A stretch of 64,000 bases of DNA from Euborellia annulipes (Eukaryota; Arthropoda; Insecta; Dermaptera; Anisolabididae): the NCBI GenBank assembly GCA_023213315.1, contig JAKCPI010003052.1:28029-92028 (forward strand). Direction: 5' to 3'. A program made the position numbers and the translations under genes. Numbering within the stretch: the first letter of the stretch is position 1; every line of letters begins with the position of its first letter. This document shows positions 48,546 through 62,000 of the stretch, one piece after another. The notes beneath the pieces are model-generated. The model had not been told where the DNA came from. It worked only from the letters and a program-made list of their open reading frames with translations, and did no database searches.

Positions 48546-49858
48546 GCCTGGCCCTCCCCAGAAAGCTCCTTGCCCCAAGAAAAATTGAGAAAATATGAGG
48601 CTTTCCAGGCCCACCGGAAGATGGCTGCCATCCATGCCCCTCCCCTTCAATTTTTCTTGGGGCAAGGAGCTTTCTGGGGAGGGCCAGGCCCCCCCGGCAC
48701 CCCGCTAGTTACGCCCATGTTTCTAAGCTTTTACTTGACGCTTCAAATTCTTCAGTAGTCGAATACACAACTAATCTCTATTTTTTTCAGGATAAATGGA
48801 ATTTTCTCGATTTTCATCACCTCTAACTATTATTATTATTATTATTTTTCTTCAATTTTCTAGAATCTCAGTCAATCCTGGAAGAATTTAAGAGCACTGT
48901 CATGATAAATAAGCGGAGAACAAAAAATTTTTTTCAAAATTAAAAAAAAAAAAAAAAAAATAGAACGCGAAATAATCCCACTCTGAAATTTTCAGAGCAT
49001 TTGTAGAAAAAATCAAAGTTTTTTATAAAAAAAAAATCTGGTGTGACTGGCGCACAGCACACAACTTTCTCTTACCTTCGGTAATCGAAAGTTGTGTACT
49101 GTGCTTGTCACACCAGATTTTTTGTGTCGACATGTATTTAGTTTCCGACAGTAGGGTACAATTGAATTCAAGATGTAAAATTTATAAGTATGGGAAAATA
49201 TTTATATTTTGATACCATGGCAACCATTTCTCCTATCTTTTCTATGGAGTACAAGAGTAAAGTGATCTTCAGAAGATTTCAATCACAAAATGAGAATATA
49301 CATTTTATAGAGAATCTAAAAAATAATTGATTTTTGAATTTTAAAAAAAATCGGAGCAAATTTTGAGAAAATCGAAAAAAACTGAAAAAGTGAATCAGTA
49401 AAGTACTAGTACTCTTTGGTCGATTTTGTTAAAAAGCTTCGTGTCACGTCCCATGGGGGTGCCTAACTTAAATATAAAATTTCAACCTCCTAACTCTTTT
49501 CGTTCTTGAGATATTTTGTTCACAGAGACACACACAGACACACAGACAGACACACACACACAGACAGACAGACAGACAGACCATGTCGCGAAAACCACTT
49601 TTTTGGATTCAGGGGACCTCAAAACGTGTATATCCATCAAAATCTCGACATCGAATTTTTGACATGAATCCAATACTTTCTCTCTATATATATATTACAT
49701 ATATACATAGGTAAGAGAAAGTAAAAAAATAAATAAAAAAAGTGTCATTCATCCCGAAATTTTCGTTTTTTCCGAAAATGTCAAATGAAACGTTCAAGAA
49801 GAATCTGTAAAATTTTGTCATATTTATTTCTGAAAAGTATATTTAAAGACAAAAATTT

Positions 49859-49914
<56 letters not shown>

Positions 49915-50135
49915 GTCCCAATAAGTTAATTTTTGACAGTTTTACGGTTATTTAAAAAAAAAGTCGATGTTTTTTGAAAATGCTATAACTTTTTTTTGGC
50001 TGGGTCGAAAAATCTGAAAAAATTCTCAGACACGTTTTCAATAGGGTACAAAAAGATGACAAAGTTTCAGCCAAATCAAAAATGGTCGGGTTCAGAAGTG
50101 GTCGAGTTGGCGTGGAATGCCCCATATATATTACA
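48546..50135. repeat. half of a large palindromic repeat, split by an INE
   Basis: Matches the centre and right arm of the 60022-61550 palindrome: CCTGGCCCTCCCCAGAAAGC through TTACGCCCATG, then GTGTCATTCATCCCGAAA, ending GTTGGCGTGGAATGCCCCAT. The left arm is missing. The INE at 49031-49722 is inserted in an A-run, and an A-run of about 52 lies at 49860-49912. Confidence 0.8.
49031..49722 (-). mobile_element. Helentron-like INE copy
   Basis: Complete, with clear hairpin arms at 49037-49115, a CAGA/CACA tract (49521-49580) and the GGTAAGAGAAAGT end. Nested in the palindromic repeat around it. Confidence 0.88.
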
Positions 50136-50229
50136 TATATACATAGATAAGAGAAAGTAAAAAATTATGACTGTCCCAATTGATTACATTGTATCTCTCG
50201 ATATAGACTTCAAATTATTTTTTTTTTTT

Positions 50230-50342
50230 ACTTTCTCTTACTTCTATATACGTTAATATATGGAGAGAGAAAGTATTGGATTCATGTCAAAAATTCGATG
50301 TCGAGATTTTGATGAATATACACGTTTTGAGGCCCCTGAATC
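50230..50342 (+). mobile_element. 5' fragment of a Helentron-like INE, cut by the right boundary MITE
   Basis: Runs from ACTTTCTCTTACTTC to CCCCTGAATC, where the hAT-type copy begins. The remaining 550 bp expected after the insertion are not on its other side. Confidence 0.85.
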
Positions 50343-50535
50343 CAGGGCCGGAACTAGGAGATTTTTTAGGGGGAGCAAAATTTAATTTTCCGCCCACTCC
50401 TTAAAATTTTCTATACAAAATTTATATCATTTTACCTTTTTTTTAGTAAATCTTTCTTTAATTGCCGCCCCCCTGATATCTGCCGCCCGGGGCACACGCA
50501 CCCACTGCCCCCCTCCCCCCCTAGGTCCGGCCCTG
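50343..50535 (+). mobile_element. hAT-type MITE, right boundary copy
   Basis: Ends CAGGGCCGGAACTAGG and (other strand) CAGGGCCGGACCTAGG. Left neighbour octamer CCTGAATC (INE sequence), right neighbour GGTCTATG, matching the octamer left of the copy at 27167. Confidence 0.85.
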
Positions 50536-50562
50536 GGTCTATGGGCAAGCAGCGAATAAAGA

Positions 50563-51128
50563 AAAAAATCTGACTGGTCGCACATCTTCAGTAATCGAAA
50601 GTTGTGATCTGTGCTTGTGACACCCGATTTTTTTTTGTGTTGAAATATATTGTTTCCGTTGATACCTATATTAAAATTCAAGATGTAAATTTATAAAAAT
50701 GGGAAAATATTTATATTTTGTTACCATGGCAACCATTTGTCCTCTTGCCTATGAAGTACAAGAGTAAAGTCTGCTTCTAATAATTTTGAGAGCAAAATGA
50801 GAATGCATTTTAAAGAGCATCTTAAAAATAATTGTTTTTTGAATTTTAATCAAAATCGTTTAAAAAACTGAAAGAATACATCAGTAAAGTACTAGTACTC
50901 TTTGGCCGATTTTGTTCAAAAGCTTCGTGTTACGTACCAGGGAGGTGCCTGCCTAACTTACCATAAATATAAAATCTCAACCTCCTAGCTCTTTTCGTTC
51001 TTGAGATATTTCGTTCACACACAGAGACAGACCATGTCGCGGAAACCACTTTTTTGGATTCAGGGGACCTCAAAACGTGAAGATCCATTAAAATCTCGAC
51101 ATCGAATTTTAACATATATAGAGAAAGT
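50563..51128 (-). mobile_element. degenerate Helentron-like INE copy
   Basis: Diverged hairpin (TCTGACTGGTCGCAC), AGTACTAGTACT near 50891, a very short microsatellite (ACACACAGAGACAGACC) and a shortened AGAGAAAGT end. Confidence 0.75.
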
Positions 51129-51129
51129 A

Positions 51130-52530
51130 AAAGAATTTGATTTTTGGTTTAACTATGGTTTATTTGTAAAAATTACTCATAATAATTAATTTCTAAGAGC
51201 ATTAAAAATAAAAGAAGTTGAAAAAGGCTTAACTTTTATCTATCTGCATAAGATCCAATAAAAATAAATTTAATCTTTTTGGTTTTCATTATCAATATTT
51301 TGCAATAGGCGAGTTATTTTAATAAAGAGTCTATTCAGTATTATAAATACAAATTTTTATAATTAAATGAAAAAGAATATTTTCTAAATCTTTTTTTTTT
51401 CGTCTAATCTAGATATTAATCGATTGAATTATATAACCAGAAAGAATATCATAAGTTTAAATGCGACTAATTGATTATATAATATAATGATATGCACAAC
51501 TTCTTAATATTAAATTCTTTATATTCTTTTTGATAGGGAAAAATTAATCTTGGTGACTATTTAATATTCATAAATAAAAGAAAAAAAATGTAATATTAAA
51601 AATGTTATAATTAATAGTTACACTTTCGCAAGTCAATTTTTTCCTGTCGTCGTACTATTTTATAACAGAATATTTAAATAGAGGTACCAGCAATTTTTCA
51701 ATCTCATTTTTACAGAATGCAATATGGGAGGCTGAATATAGACACAAAAAATTTACTCACTTTTAAAAAATTTGTCCGTTAAAAAGAAGATATGAACCTA
51801 AAAAAGGAGTTCAGGGAGAAGTCGATTTTCGTTTATTATTAATATTTTATAATTCGTATTTTGCCTAAAAGAAAAATGTTTGCTGAAAGTGTTTGGAGGG
51901 GATTGTCGGTCAGACGTTTGCCCTCCCCCTCTTACGCTACTCCTTGTGACTCGATTTATCGACTAATTCATTCATTTAATCATTTCACACACAAAAAAAG
52001 AATTCAAAAAAGACTTTTAGAAGAGATTCAATGCTTTCCAAAGGGAGAATTCTAAATTTTCAGGAATTTTTGAGGCTCCCCATTTGGGAATTGTTGGAGT
52101 ATTTTTCCAGGACTCCCTCCTCTGAGGCTACCAAATTTCTTTTCGGGACGTTGGTCAAACGGTCAAGCGTGACAGCAAGATAGTTGGCCAGACACTCGGC
52201 AATTATATACCCTATATTCCAATGGTCGAAGCTATTAGTGACCAATAGAATAAACTGCTCCATGAATTTAACGCACTATTATTCTAGGCACACACACACA
52301 GTCGACTCAACAATTTAGTTGGGTTGGTTTGAAATCATGATGAACTGTTTAGTTGTTTGTTGAAGAATCGTGTTGTATGCACATACACGGTGTCGACATC
52401 AAGTCTTTCATCTAAATCATATATATAATTTTTTATTTTTTTAAATTTCATTTTTATTCTTTTTCGGCATCGGAGGCCATTTAGACCCCTTCTCAAATTA
52501 TTTCAATTGGATAGCTAGCCAATAAATTTT
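51130..52530. other. AT-rich intergenic DNA upstream of UGT B
   Basis: No repeat family or gene recognised. Short ORFs near 51861 and 52060 lack domains. Regulatory sites for UGT B may lie here, but none can be named. Confidence 0.4.
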
Positions 52531-52547
52531 TGTCGCATGAGACGGGA

Positions 52548-52762
52548 TGCGGTGTAAAAACATTCACACTCACATTCACACAGTCTTTTCGGCAACTTAG
52601 GCCATTTAAGACTTTAAACGATACTCGTATGTTTAATATATCTATTGGGGCCCAGGCATTCTTATTTAAGCCATTTGATATCCAAATGGGCCTGGGGTCC
52701 GAGCTCGCGACTTTTGGTGTACGAGGTTAGCACGCTAACCCCTACACCAAGCCCCGAGGGCT
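52548..52762 (-). repeat. tRNA-derived SINE copy
   Basis: Minus-strand copy just upstream of UGT B: head GCCCTCGGGGCTTGGTGTAG, body with TTGCCGAAAAGACTGTGTG, CA-rich tail. The middle is shortened, and no clear target duplication was found. Confidence 0.75.
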
Positions 52763-53040
52763 AATTCTTAATTAAGTTCACTCTTTTTCCAAACAATCTA
52801 TTTCCTAATTGTTAAATTTATTTACATTATTAAAATGACAACAATGTAAATATTTATTTCAAATATATTAGCTCTCAATTCACTGCTTATAAAGAGAATA
52901 CAAAATTATAGGAGTCATATAATTATCCAATTGCTTGGATATTATTTTTTGCCTTGATCCATTTTCAAGGACATTGAGAAACAACTAAACATTACACAAG
53001 GGAGAAGAGATCAGTTCAAATGAAGCAAGCAAGAAGCACC

Positions 53041-56000
53041 ATGCCCAGATCAATTTTACTCCCGTCTCTTGTGTTCTTAGGGTGCCTTCTGAGATGTGAT
53101 GCTTTACGAATTTTAAGCATCATGCATACAGCTTCACCAAGTCATCACATTTTTAATCGAGTGCTCAATTTAGAATTAGTTAAGAGGGGACATCATGTGA
53201 GTTTTGATTAATCTTTATTTTATTTAGGATACATATATATATTTTGTTCATATAAATATATACACCTGAGGTTGTACAGTGAGAGACAATATTAAATCTC
53301 ACCCATGCGTTTTCTACTTGTGATTATTTCATTATTTTTATAAAAGAAAATGAAAATCTTCATTTGAAATTTTCTAGGTTTGAACCATGAAAGTTTCCAT
53401 TAAAATATATATATATTTTTTTTTAAAAATAATGAAATAATCACAAGTAGAAAACGCATGGGTGGGACTTAATATTGTCCCTCACTGTACTTATATATAT
53501 ATCAATATAGCAGTGGTCTCTTAGGACCAGCCAGCCTCATTTATTATTTGCAAGTCACTGTATTTTCGACAATCATATTCTCTAATATTTAATCGATCTA
53601 ATCTTGACTTTTAGGCTTTCACAGTTTTTATCATTAATAAAAGAATTTGATTTTCTCTTTAATTGTAGTTTATTTGTAAAAAAAATTGAGAAATCTCCCT
53701 AGGGAGGAAAGTAAAAGAGGGATATTTACCTACTATTTTTTACTTTCTCTTACCTATATATGTAATATATAGAGAGAAAGTATTGGATTCATGTCAAAAA
53801 TTCGATGTCGAGATTTGGTTGGATCTTCAAGTTTTGAGGTCCCCTGAATCAAAAAAGTGGTTTTCGCGACATGGTCTGTCAGCGTTATTGATGTACTTTT
53901 TCAGTTTTTTTCGATTTTCTCAAAATTCGCTCCAACGATTTGATTAAAATTCAAAAGTCAATTATTTATTAGATGCTCTTTAAAATGTATATTCTCATTT
54001 TGCCATTGAAATCTTTTGAAGGCCATTTTACTCTTGATAAATATTTTCCCATGTTTATAAATTTTACCACGTGAATCCAAATGCCGTACTGTCGAAAACT
54101 AAATATATGTCGACACAAAAAATCTGGTGTGCCAAGCACAGTACACAACTTTCTATTACCGAAGGAAAGAGAAAGTTGTGTGCTGTGCGCCGGTCACACC
54201 AGATTTTTTTTATTATAACATTAATGTTGAATTATATTTTAGGTGACTGTAATCTCAGCAGACCAAGAGAAACACCCACCAGCAAAGAATTATAGACATT
54301 TCGTCGTTGAAAACCTTTATGACGTTCAAGAGGAATTTGATTATGAAACCCTCGACGGCCTTTCAATTTATCAAAGCAATCAACTCTTTTTTGACTGGGT
54401 CAATTGGATATGCAGTCAAGTTGTCAAATCGCCTACTATGAGACAAATGCGGGAATTGGCCAAAAATGAAACTTTTGATCTAATTATATATGAAATGGCT
54501 CTTCAGGAATGCAGTCTGGGTAAGAAGAGTTTTTTTACGATGAACGTTTACTAGCTGAGTCTTAACCCATGGGGGAGGGGGGAGGGGAACATTTCTTTTA
54601 ATTTTTGTATACCTACACTGTATATGATTATACGTATTTCAAGTTTAATTTTTTTTTTTAACAGATACAAGGAAAACATACATTGTAATTGTATTAACTG
54701 CTACTAGACCTTCATCACAGCCAGTTTGATGACAGGCCTGGAAAGCACTTAACATAAATACATTCAGAAACAATTCGATAATATCATTATAAAGTTACAA
54801 AAGTTAGTATTGTAGTTGTGGCTGTTGAGTTGTATCAAGGAAGGATTGCTGGAGCAGAGACTGACAGCCAAATTTTTTTCTTTAAATATTTTATTGGGCC
54901 GACGCACAGTGGTTCCAAATCCCGAAAACGTGGCCAAAAGTCCAAAAATAAAGTTTCAATTTGGGGACTTTTAAGCCCCTAAATAGTTTGATTAGTATCT
55001 TTACTATTAGAAAGGACCGTTTTTGAGTCATATATGCACATATCTGGCTTTCAAAATCTATTTGAATTTGAGCGTTTATGACAACAATCGGGGGCTCACG
55101 CCGAACGCAAATAAGCATCCTTTTCTATCGCTCTCCATTCCCTTGTGTTTTTGGTTATTTTAATTACGTCAAATGGAATCAACGACTGAAAGTAAGTAAA
55201 TTTCAACAATGTAAAAAATGCAAGTTTTCGCAACATGGTCCGTGTGTGTGTGTGTGTGTGTCTGTTTTCAAAAAGAATACTAGCATTTTACTGATGTAGT
55301 TTTTTTTTTCGATTTTCTCAAAATTCACTTAAACGATTTTGATTAAAATTCAAAAATCAATTATTTTTTAGATGCTCTTTAAAATGTATATTCTCATTTT
55401 GCCATTGAAATCTTATGAAGCACACTTTACTCTTGTACTTCATAGGAAAGATAGGAGAAATGGTTGCCATAGTAACAAAATATAAATATTTTCTCATATC
55501 TATAAATTGTATATCTTGAATTCAAATATACCGTACTGTCAGAACCTAAATATGCCCTCGGGGCTTGGTGTAGGGGTTAGAGTGCTAACCTCGTATACCG
55601 AACGTCGCGGGTTCGACCCCAGGCAGTCCGATGATTTTATTTAAGGCATTTGGATACCAAATGGCTTAAATAATAATGCCTGGACCCCAAATAATATATA
55701 TTCATAACGGTTATCGTCAAAGTCTTAAATGGCCTAAGTTGCCGAAAAGACTGTATGAATGTGTGGGTGCATGTGAGTGTGAATGAGAAAAAGTGTCAAT
55801 GTTTAAAAAAAAAAAAAAAGAACCTAAATATATGTCGCCAGTAAAAAAATATGATAAGAAAAGAAAAGATAAGATAAGAAAATATGACTGATCTCACCAG
55901 ATTTTTTTACTGGTGACTCGAGGGTTCATGAGAGTCGCATCATTCCAGCATAGGTTTTTTTTTTTGTAATGGGTGCATAAGGTCCGAAGACCTATAATGA

Positions 56001-59000
56001 CCAATAGTCACATGCAGCCAGGAAGAAAATAAAAACGAAAGGAGAAGCATAAAGGGGAAACTCAACTGCGGGAACTGAGAAGATGCCTGTTGAGGTTAGA
56101 CTTGAAAGTCTGAAGATTGTAGGTTTTGGGGAAGATAGACGCAGGGAGCTTGTTCCAATCACGGGAGGTCATGGGGACAAAGGAAGAATGAAATTGATTT
56201 GTTCTGTTAGTCGTGATCTGAACAGCATAGGGATGCTGGGAAGATGCCTCTCTTGTGTTCCGTGAATATGTTGCATTGGGTTCTTAATAATTAGATGATA
56301 GTTTTGTTTCTAAGTGCCAACAAGCTGGAGATCCCGAGGAGTTATTTGATCCTCCATCAAAAAATTCAAATAATTTCTAGGCTGTGGTAAAACTCAGGAC
56401 TTATATTGCATATTAAATATCTAATTTAAATACATGCTTTGAAAATGATTTCTTTAAAAAAATTTTTATAAAAAGATTTCTTTACAGGTTTGGTGTCTGA
56501 TTTCAATCATCCACCACTAATTGGGATTTCGGGATTTGGATTCGCTCCTTGGATCACCTGGTTTTCTGGAGTTGGCGAAGATCCTGAATATATTCCGCCC
56601 TATTTGGCTGAATATCATCCACCTCTGACTTTTTGGCAAAAACTTGAAGGTCATTTTTTCAACTGGTACACATTATTTTATTATAGGTAACGATTCATTT
56701 TATTTTATCCTTTTATTTATGTATACGGGCACCACCGATGCTGCAGGGAGGGCAGCCAAGAATTTTGCGATTCTTGCGACCTCACCCAAATCATTGGTGA
56801 ACCCACACGTGTTCCAGACAATCCAACACATGCCCCCCATCTTCTAGACCTATTTATTACCTCCAACCCACACTCTTACTTCCCTTCAGTAGCCCCCCCT
56901 CTTGGCACTTCCGACCACTCCCTTGTCACGGTGGTATTCAAGACATCTCCCACTAACCATCTCAAACGCATCCCTCCTCGGAAAATTTGGCAATTCCACT
57001 CAGCCCAATGGGATGACCTAAGAATCTTCTATTCGTCTTTTCCATGGAATGACTACTGCTTCAACGGAACCAATGCTTCTCAGGCGGCTGACTCTATCAC
57101 AGAAGCCATAATCATGGGTATGGAAATGTACGTACCCTTTAAAATATATCAAAAGGGAAAAAAATCCAAACCATGGTTTAATGTCCAATGTGTGAAAGCC
57201 ACTAGCGCCAAAAATCAAGCATATGAGAACTGGAAACTGTCTCATGATCCGTTGGAGTGGGATAGATTTCGTAAGGCCAGAGCCCAATGTCAGAAGACCA
57301 TCAACGAGGCTAAAAGGACCTTCGAGCAGAGGAAATGCGACCAATTGGCATCCTGCCCAAATGGTAGTCGACGCTTCTGGTCTTTGGCCAAGGCAGTAGG
57401 CCGTAACTTTTCCTCATCTTCATTTCCACCTCTTAATTTGCCTGATGGTAAAATTGCCACTACCCCATTTGAAAAAGCCCAAATCTTTGCTTCTCTCTTC
57501 GCGTCCAATTCTACTATTGACGATAAAGCCAATAGTCGCGATCCTCCGACCCAGCATTCCAATAAAATTTCAATGAATAATAAAATTCATTTTAGGGATA
57601 AACTAATTAAAAAGGTTATTAAGGAGCTAGTAATCGACAAATCCCCAGGCCCTGACGGTATTCCCCCCATCGTCATTAAAAAATGTTCCCCTGAATTGGT
57701 CCCAATATTATCCAGGTTGTTCAACCTCTCATTTTCCTCGGGAAATTTTCCCGACTCTTGGAAATTGGCGAATATTCAACCCATTCCCAAAAAAGGTGAC
57801 TCCTCTCTTCCCAGCAACTATCGCCCAATCGCAATAACCTCCATACTATCCAAAATTATGGAAAAAGCCCTCAACATTCAAATTTTAAATCATCTGGAAC
57901 ATTGCGGAATGATGAATGATAGGCAATATGGTTTCAGGCATGCTCGTTCGACTGGGGATATTTTGAGCTTTGTCACACACCTCTGGAACAAAGCCATGGA
58001 AATGAAAGGGGAAACTATTGCAGTTGCTCTTGACATTTCGAAGGCTTTCGATCAGGTATGGCATAAAAATCTTTATGCTAAACTTCCATCTTTTGGCCTA
58101 TCCTCTGAGCTGTGCCAGTGGATCAAGAGCTTTCTAACGGAGCGAAAGATCTCGGTTGTAGTCGACGGTGTGTCTTCTATTCCGCATTCAATCAACGCAG
58201 GTGTTCCCCAGGGTTCTGTCCTCTCTCCCACCCTATTCCTTATGTACATTAACGATCTCATGGGAGTAACCTCCAACCCAATTCATTGCTTTGCTGATGA
58301 CAGTACCCTGCACTCAGTCAGGACTGGTGAAACCTCATCCACTGGTCGTCTGGGGGCTGTGTCGTCGATAAATGATGATCTTGGTCTCTTGGAGGAATGG
58401 GGAAACCTCAATCAAGTAAAATTCAATTCCCAAAAAACCCAATGTTGTTTAATTTCTAGACAAAAAAATAGGATTTGCCCTCCCCTTATTTACAGCAATA
58501 ATAGTCTCGAGTTCAAAGATTCATTTTCTGTTCTGGGAGTGACAGTTACATCTGATCTCTCCTGGAGCAACCACATCTCTTCTGTGGTTAAATCTACCGC
58601 AAGGAAATTGGGTTTCCTATTCAAAACGAAGCGTTACTTTTCCTCCCAACAACTCCTAATCCTCTATAAAGCCCAAATTCGGCCGTGTCTTGAATATTGT
58701 TCCCACCTTTGGCGAGGGGCGTCGAAAGACGCTCTCTCCTCCTTGGAAGCCATACAGAGGCGTGCAATTAGACTGATAGGTGATTCTACCCTTACTGCAT
58801 CCTTACAGTCACTAGATCATAGAAGAAGAGTATCTGCACTATCTCTCTTCTACAGGTATTACCATGGTCAATGCTCTGCCGAATTAAAATCAATTATCCC
58901 ACCCAATGCAACATATTCACGGAACACAAGAGAGGCATCTTCCCAGCATCCCTATGCTGTTCAGATCACGACTAACAGAACAAACCAATTTCATTCTTCC

Positions 59001-62000
59001 TTTGTCCCCATGACCTCCCGTGATTGGAACAAGCTCCCTGCGTCTATCTTCCCCAAAACCTACAATCTTCAGACTTTCAAGTCTAACCTCAACAGGCATC
59101 TTCTCAGTTCCCGCAGTTGAGTTTCCCCTTTATGCTTCTCCTTTTGTTTTTATTTTCTTCCTGGCTGCATGTGACTATTGGTCATTATAGGTCTTCGGAC
59201 CTTATGCACCCATTCCAAAAAAAAAAAAAAAAAAAAAAAAAATATATTATTATCAATAACAATATTTTAAGATTCGTTCATTTACCAAAAATGGCGCAAT
59301 ATGGAAAGGAACTCTTCGGAACGGAACCAAATCTCGAGAAAATAGTACAAAATACAAGTTTGTTTCTAATTAATAGTAATTTAGCCAGAGACTCTCCTCG
59401 ACCTGCCTCCCCTGATCTAATCACTATTGGAGGAATGCATGTCAAAGAAGCCAGTCCATTGCCAAAAGTGAGAAAATAAGCAAAATTTAAAATATTGAGC
59501 GAGTCTTAAATAAATTTTCATTTTGTAGGATTTACAAAAATGGATGGATGAATCCAAGGCGGGCGTTATATTCTTCTCTCTTGGAAGCAATCTTCGCTCA
59601 GATAAATTATCCCAAGAGACAAAGGACATATTTATTGATACTTTTTCGAAACTCAAAGAACGAGTTTTATGGAAATTTGAAAGTGATCTGCCTGGACTTC
59701 CCAAAAATGTTAAAATATCAAAATGGCTACCCCAAGGAGATCTTTTAGGTAAACTATTCATAGATTATTTATTTTTATATTCTGAATCACAAAAATAGAA
59801 ATTATTCTGTCACATTGTTTAAACCAACCATTGTTTCTCAACTTTATTTTGCTCACAGCCACTTTGAAAATATTTTTTTTCTAGAGCCCCCCCCCCCCCG
59901 CATATCTAAATTTTACTTACTACTTGTCGGGAAATTAAAACAGCTAATGCCACGGGTATATTTAAACGTGTATTATAAAAAACGATGGTGCGGTCTGGTA
60001 ATATTAATATATATATATATATGGGGCATTCCACGCCAACTCGACCACTTCTGAACCCGACCATTTTTGATTTGGCTGAAACTTTGTCATCTTTTTGTAC
60101 CCTATTGAAAACGTGTCTGAGAATTTTTTCAGATTTTTCGACCCAGCCAAAAAAAAGTTATAGCATTTTCAAAAAACATCAATTTTTTTTTTTCAAATAA
60201 CCGTAAAACTGTCAAAAATTAACTTATCGGGACGATTTTTTTTTTGAAATTTTTGTCTTTAAATGTACTTTTCAGAAAAAAATATGACAAAATTTTACAG
60301 ATTCATCTTGAACGTTTTTTTTGACATTTTCGGAAAAAAACAAAAATTTCGGGATGAATGACACTTTTTTTTTAATTTTTTTTTTTTTATAAAAAACTTT
60401 GATTTTTTCTACAAATGCTCTGAAAATTTCAGAGTGGGATTATTTCGCGTTCTATTTTTTTTTATTTTTGAAAAAAAAATTTTTTTTTCTCCGCTTATTT
60501 ATCATGATGGTGCTCTTAAATTCTTCCAGGATTGTTTGAGATTCTAGAAAATTTAAGAAAAATAATAATAAAAATAGTTAGAGGTGATGAAAATCGAGAA
60601 AATTCCATTTATCCTGAAAAAGATAGAAATTAGTTGTGTATTCAACTACTGAAGAATTTGAAGCGTCAAGTAAAAGCTTAGGAACATGGGCGTAACTAGG
60701 GGGGTGCCGGGGGGGGCCTGGCCCTCCCCAGAAAGCTCCTTGCCCCAAGAAAAATTGAGAAAATATGGGGCTTTTCAGGGCCTCCGGAGGATGGCTGGTC
60801 CCATGGCCCCCTTTAATTTTTCTTGGGGCAAGGAGCTTTCTGGGGAGGGCCAGGCCCCCCCGGCACCCCCCTAGTTACGCCCATGTTCCTAAGCTTTTAC
60901 TTGACGCTTCAAATTCTTCAGTAGTTGAATACACAACTAATTTCTATCTTTTTCAGGATAAATGGAATTTTCTCGATTTTCATCACCTCTAACTATTATT
61001 ATTATTATTTTTCTTCAATTTTCTAGAATCTCGGGCAGTCCTGGAAGAATTTAAGAGCACCATCATGATAAATAAGCGGAGAAAAAAATTTTTTTTTTTT
61101 CAAAAATAAAAAAAAATAGAACGCGAAATAATCCCACTCTGAAATTTTCAGAGCATTTGTAGAAAAAATCAAAGTTTTTTATAAAAAAAAAAAAATTAAA
61201 AAAAAAAAGTGTCATTCATCCCGAAATTTTTGTTTTTTTCCGAAAATGTCAAAAAAAACGTTCAAGATGAATCTGTAAAATTTTGTCATATTTATTTCTG
61301 AAAAGTACATTTAAAGACAAAAATTTCAAAAAAAAAATCGTCCCGATAAGTTAATTTTTGACAGTTTTACGGTTATTTGAAAAAAAAATCGATGTTTTTT
61401 GAAAATGCTATAACTTTTTTTTGGCTGGGTCGAAAAATCTGAAAAAATTCTCAGACACGTTTTCAATAGGGTACAAAAAGATGACAAAGTTTCAGCCAAA
61501 TCAAAAATGGTCGGGTTCAGAAGTGGTCGAGTTGGCGTGGAATGCCCCATATATATATATATATATATAATTCAAGAGGTTTTACTCAAACTATAAAAAT
61601 TCAAGCTGTTTTTGAATATTAAGATTCTAAATAATTAGAATATATAAAGTCAAAAATTCTTTTTGCTGAGGCGATACATTTATTAGGCATTTCGACATAC
61701 AGCCGTCTTCAGAGCACTAAAAAATATATATCGAGATATATAGTCTGAGTAAAAACCTCTTGAATTTTATATATATGTGTATTATTATATTATATATAAT
61801 ATTTCTGAGTTTAAAATGAAGAATGAAAGAAGAATGTTTCAATGCGAGCAATTAAAACCTTTACTAAGTTATTTTGAGGAATATTTTATTAACATCCAAA
61901 AGACCTAAATTTATGACATAACTAATGAGAAGTTTGAATTTTATTTATTTTAAGGAGTTTGTTAATCTCAGGCTCGATTTTACTAAAAAACAACGGAAAG

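Larger units (their letters stand above)
27159..50543. mobile_element. putative 23.4-kb macrotransposon bounded by hAT-type ends
   Basis: Two same-orientation copies of one hAT-type MITE (27167-27354 and 50343-50535) bound this segment. Their outer edges carry the identical octamer GGTCTATG (27159-27166 and 50536-50543), as expected of one 8-bp target duplication. Their inner edges (CCCGAAAC after the left copy, CCTGAATC before the right copy) do not match it. The right copy sits inside an INE (50230-50342) whose other half is absent beyond it, as expected if that half stayed at a donor site. The segment lies between UGT A and UGT B and holds no recognised protein gene. It could also have arrived by recombination of a circle into a single resident copy. 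Confidence 0.5.

Noticed and set aside
56083..56265. 60-codon ORF on the plus strand repeated at 58917-59099 on the minus strand
   Set aside because: It is the antisense reading of the LINE's 3' coding end in two opposed copies, not a separate gene.
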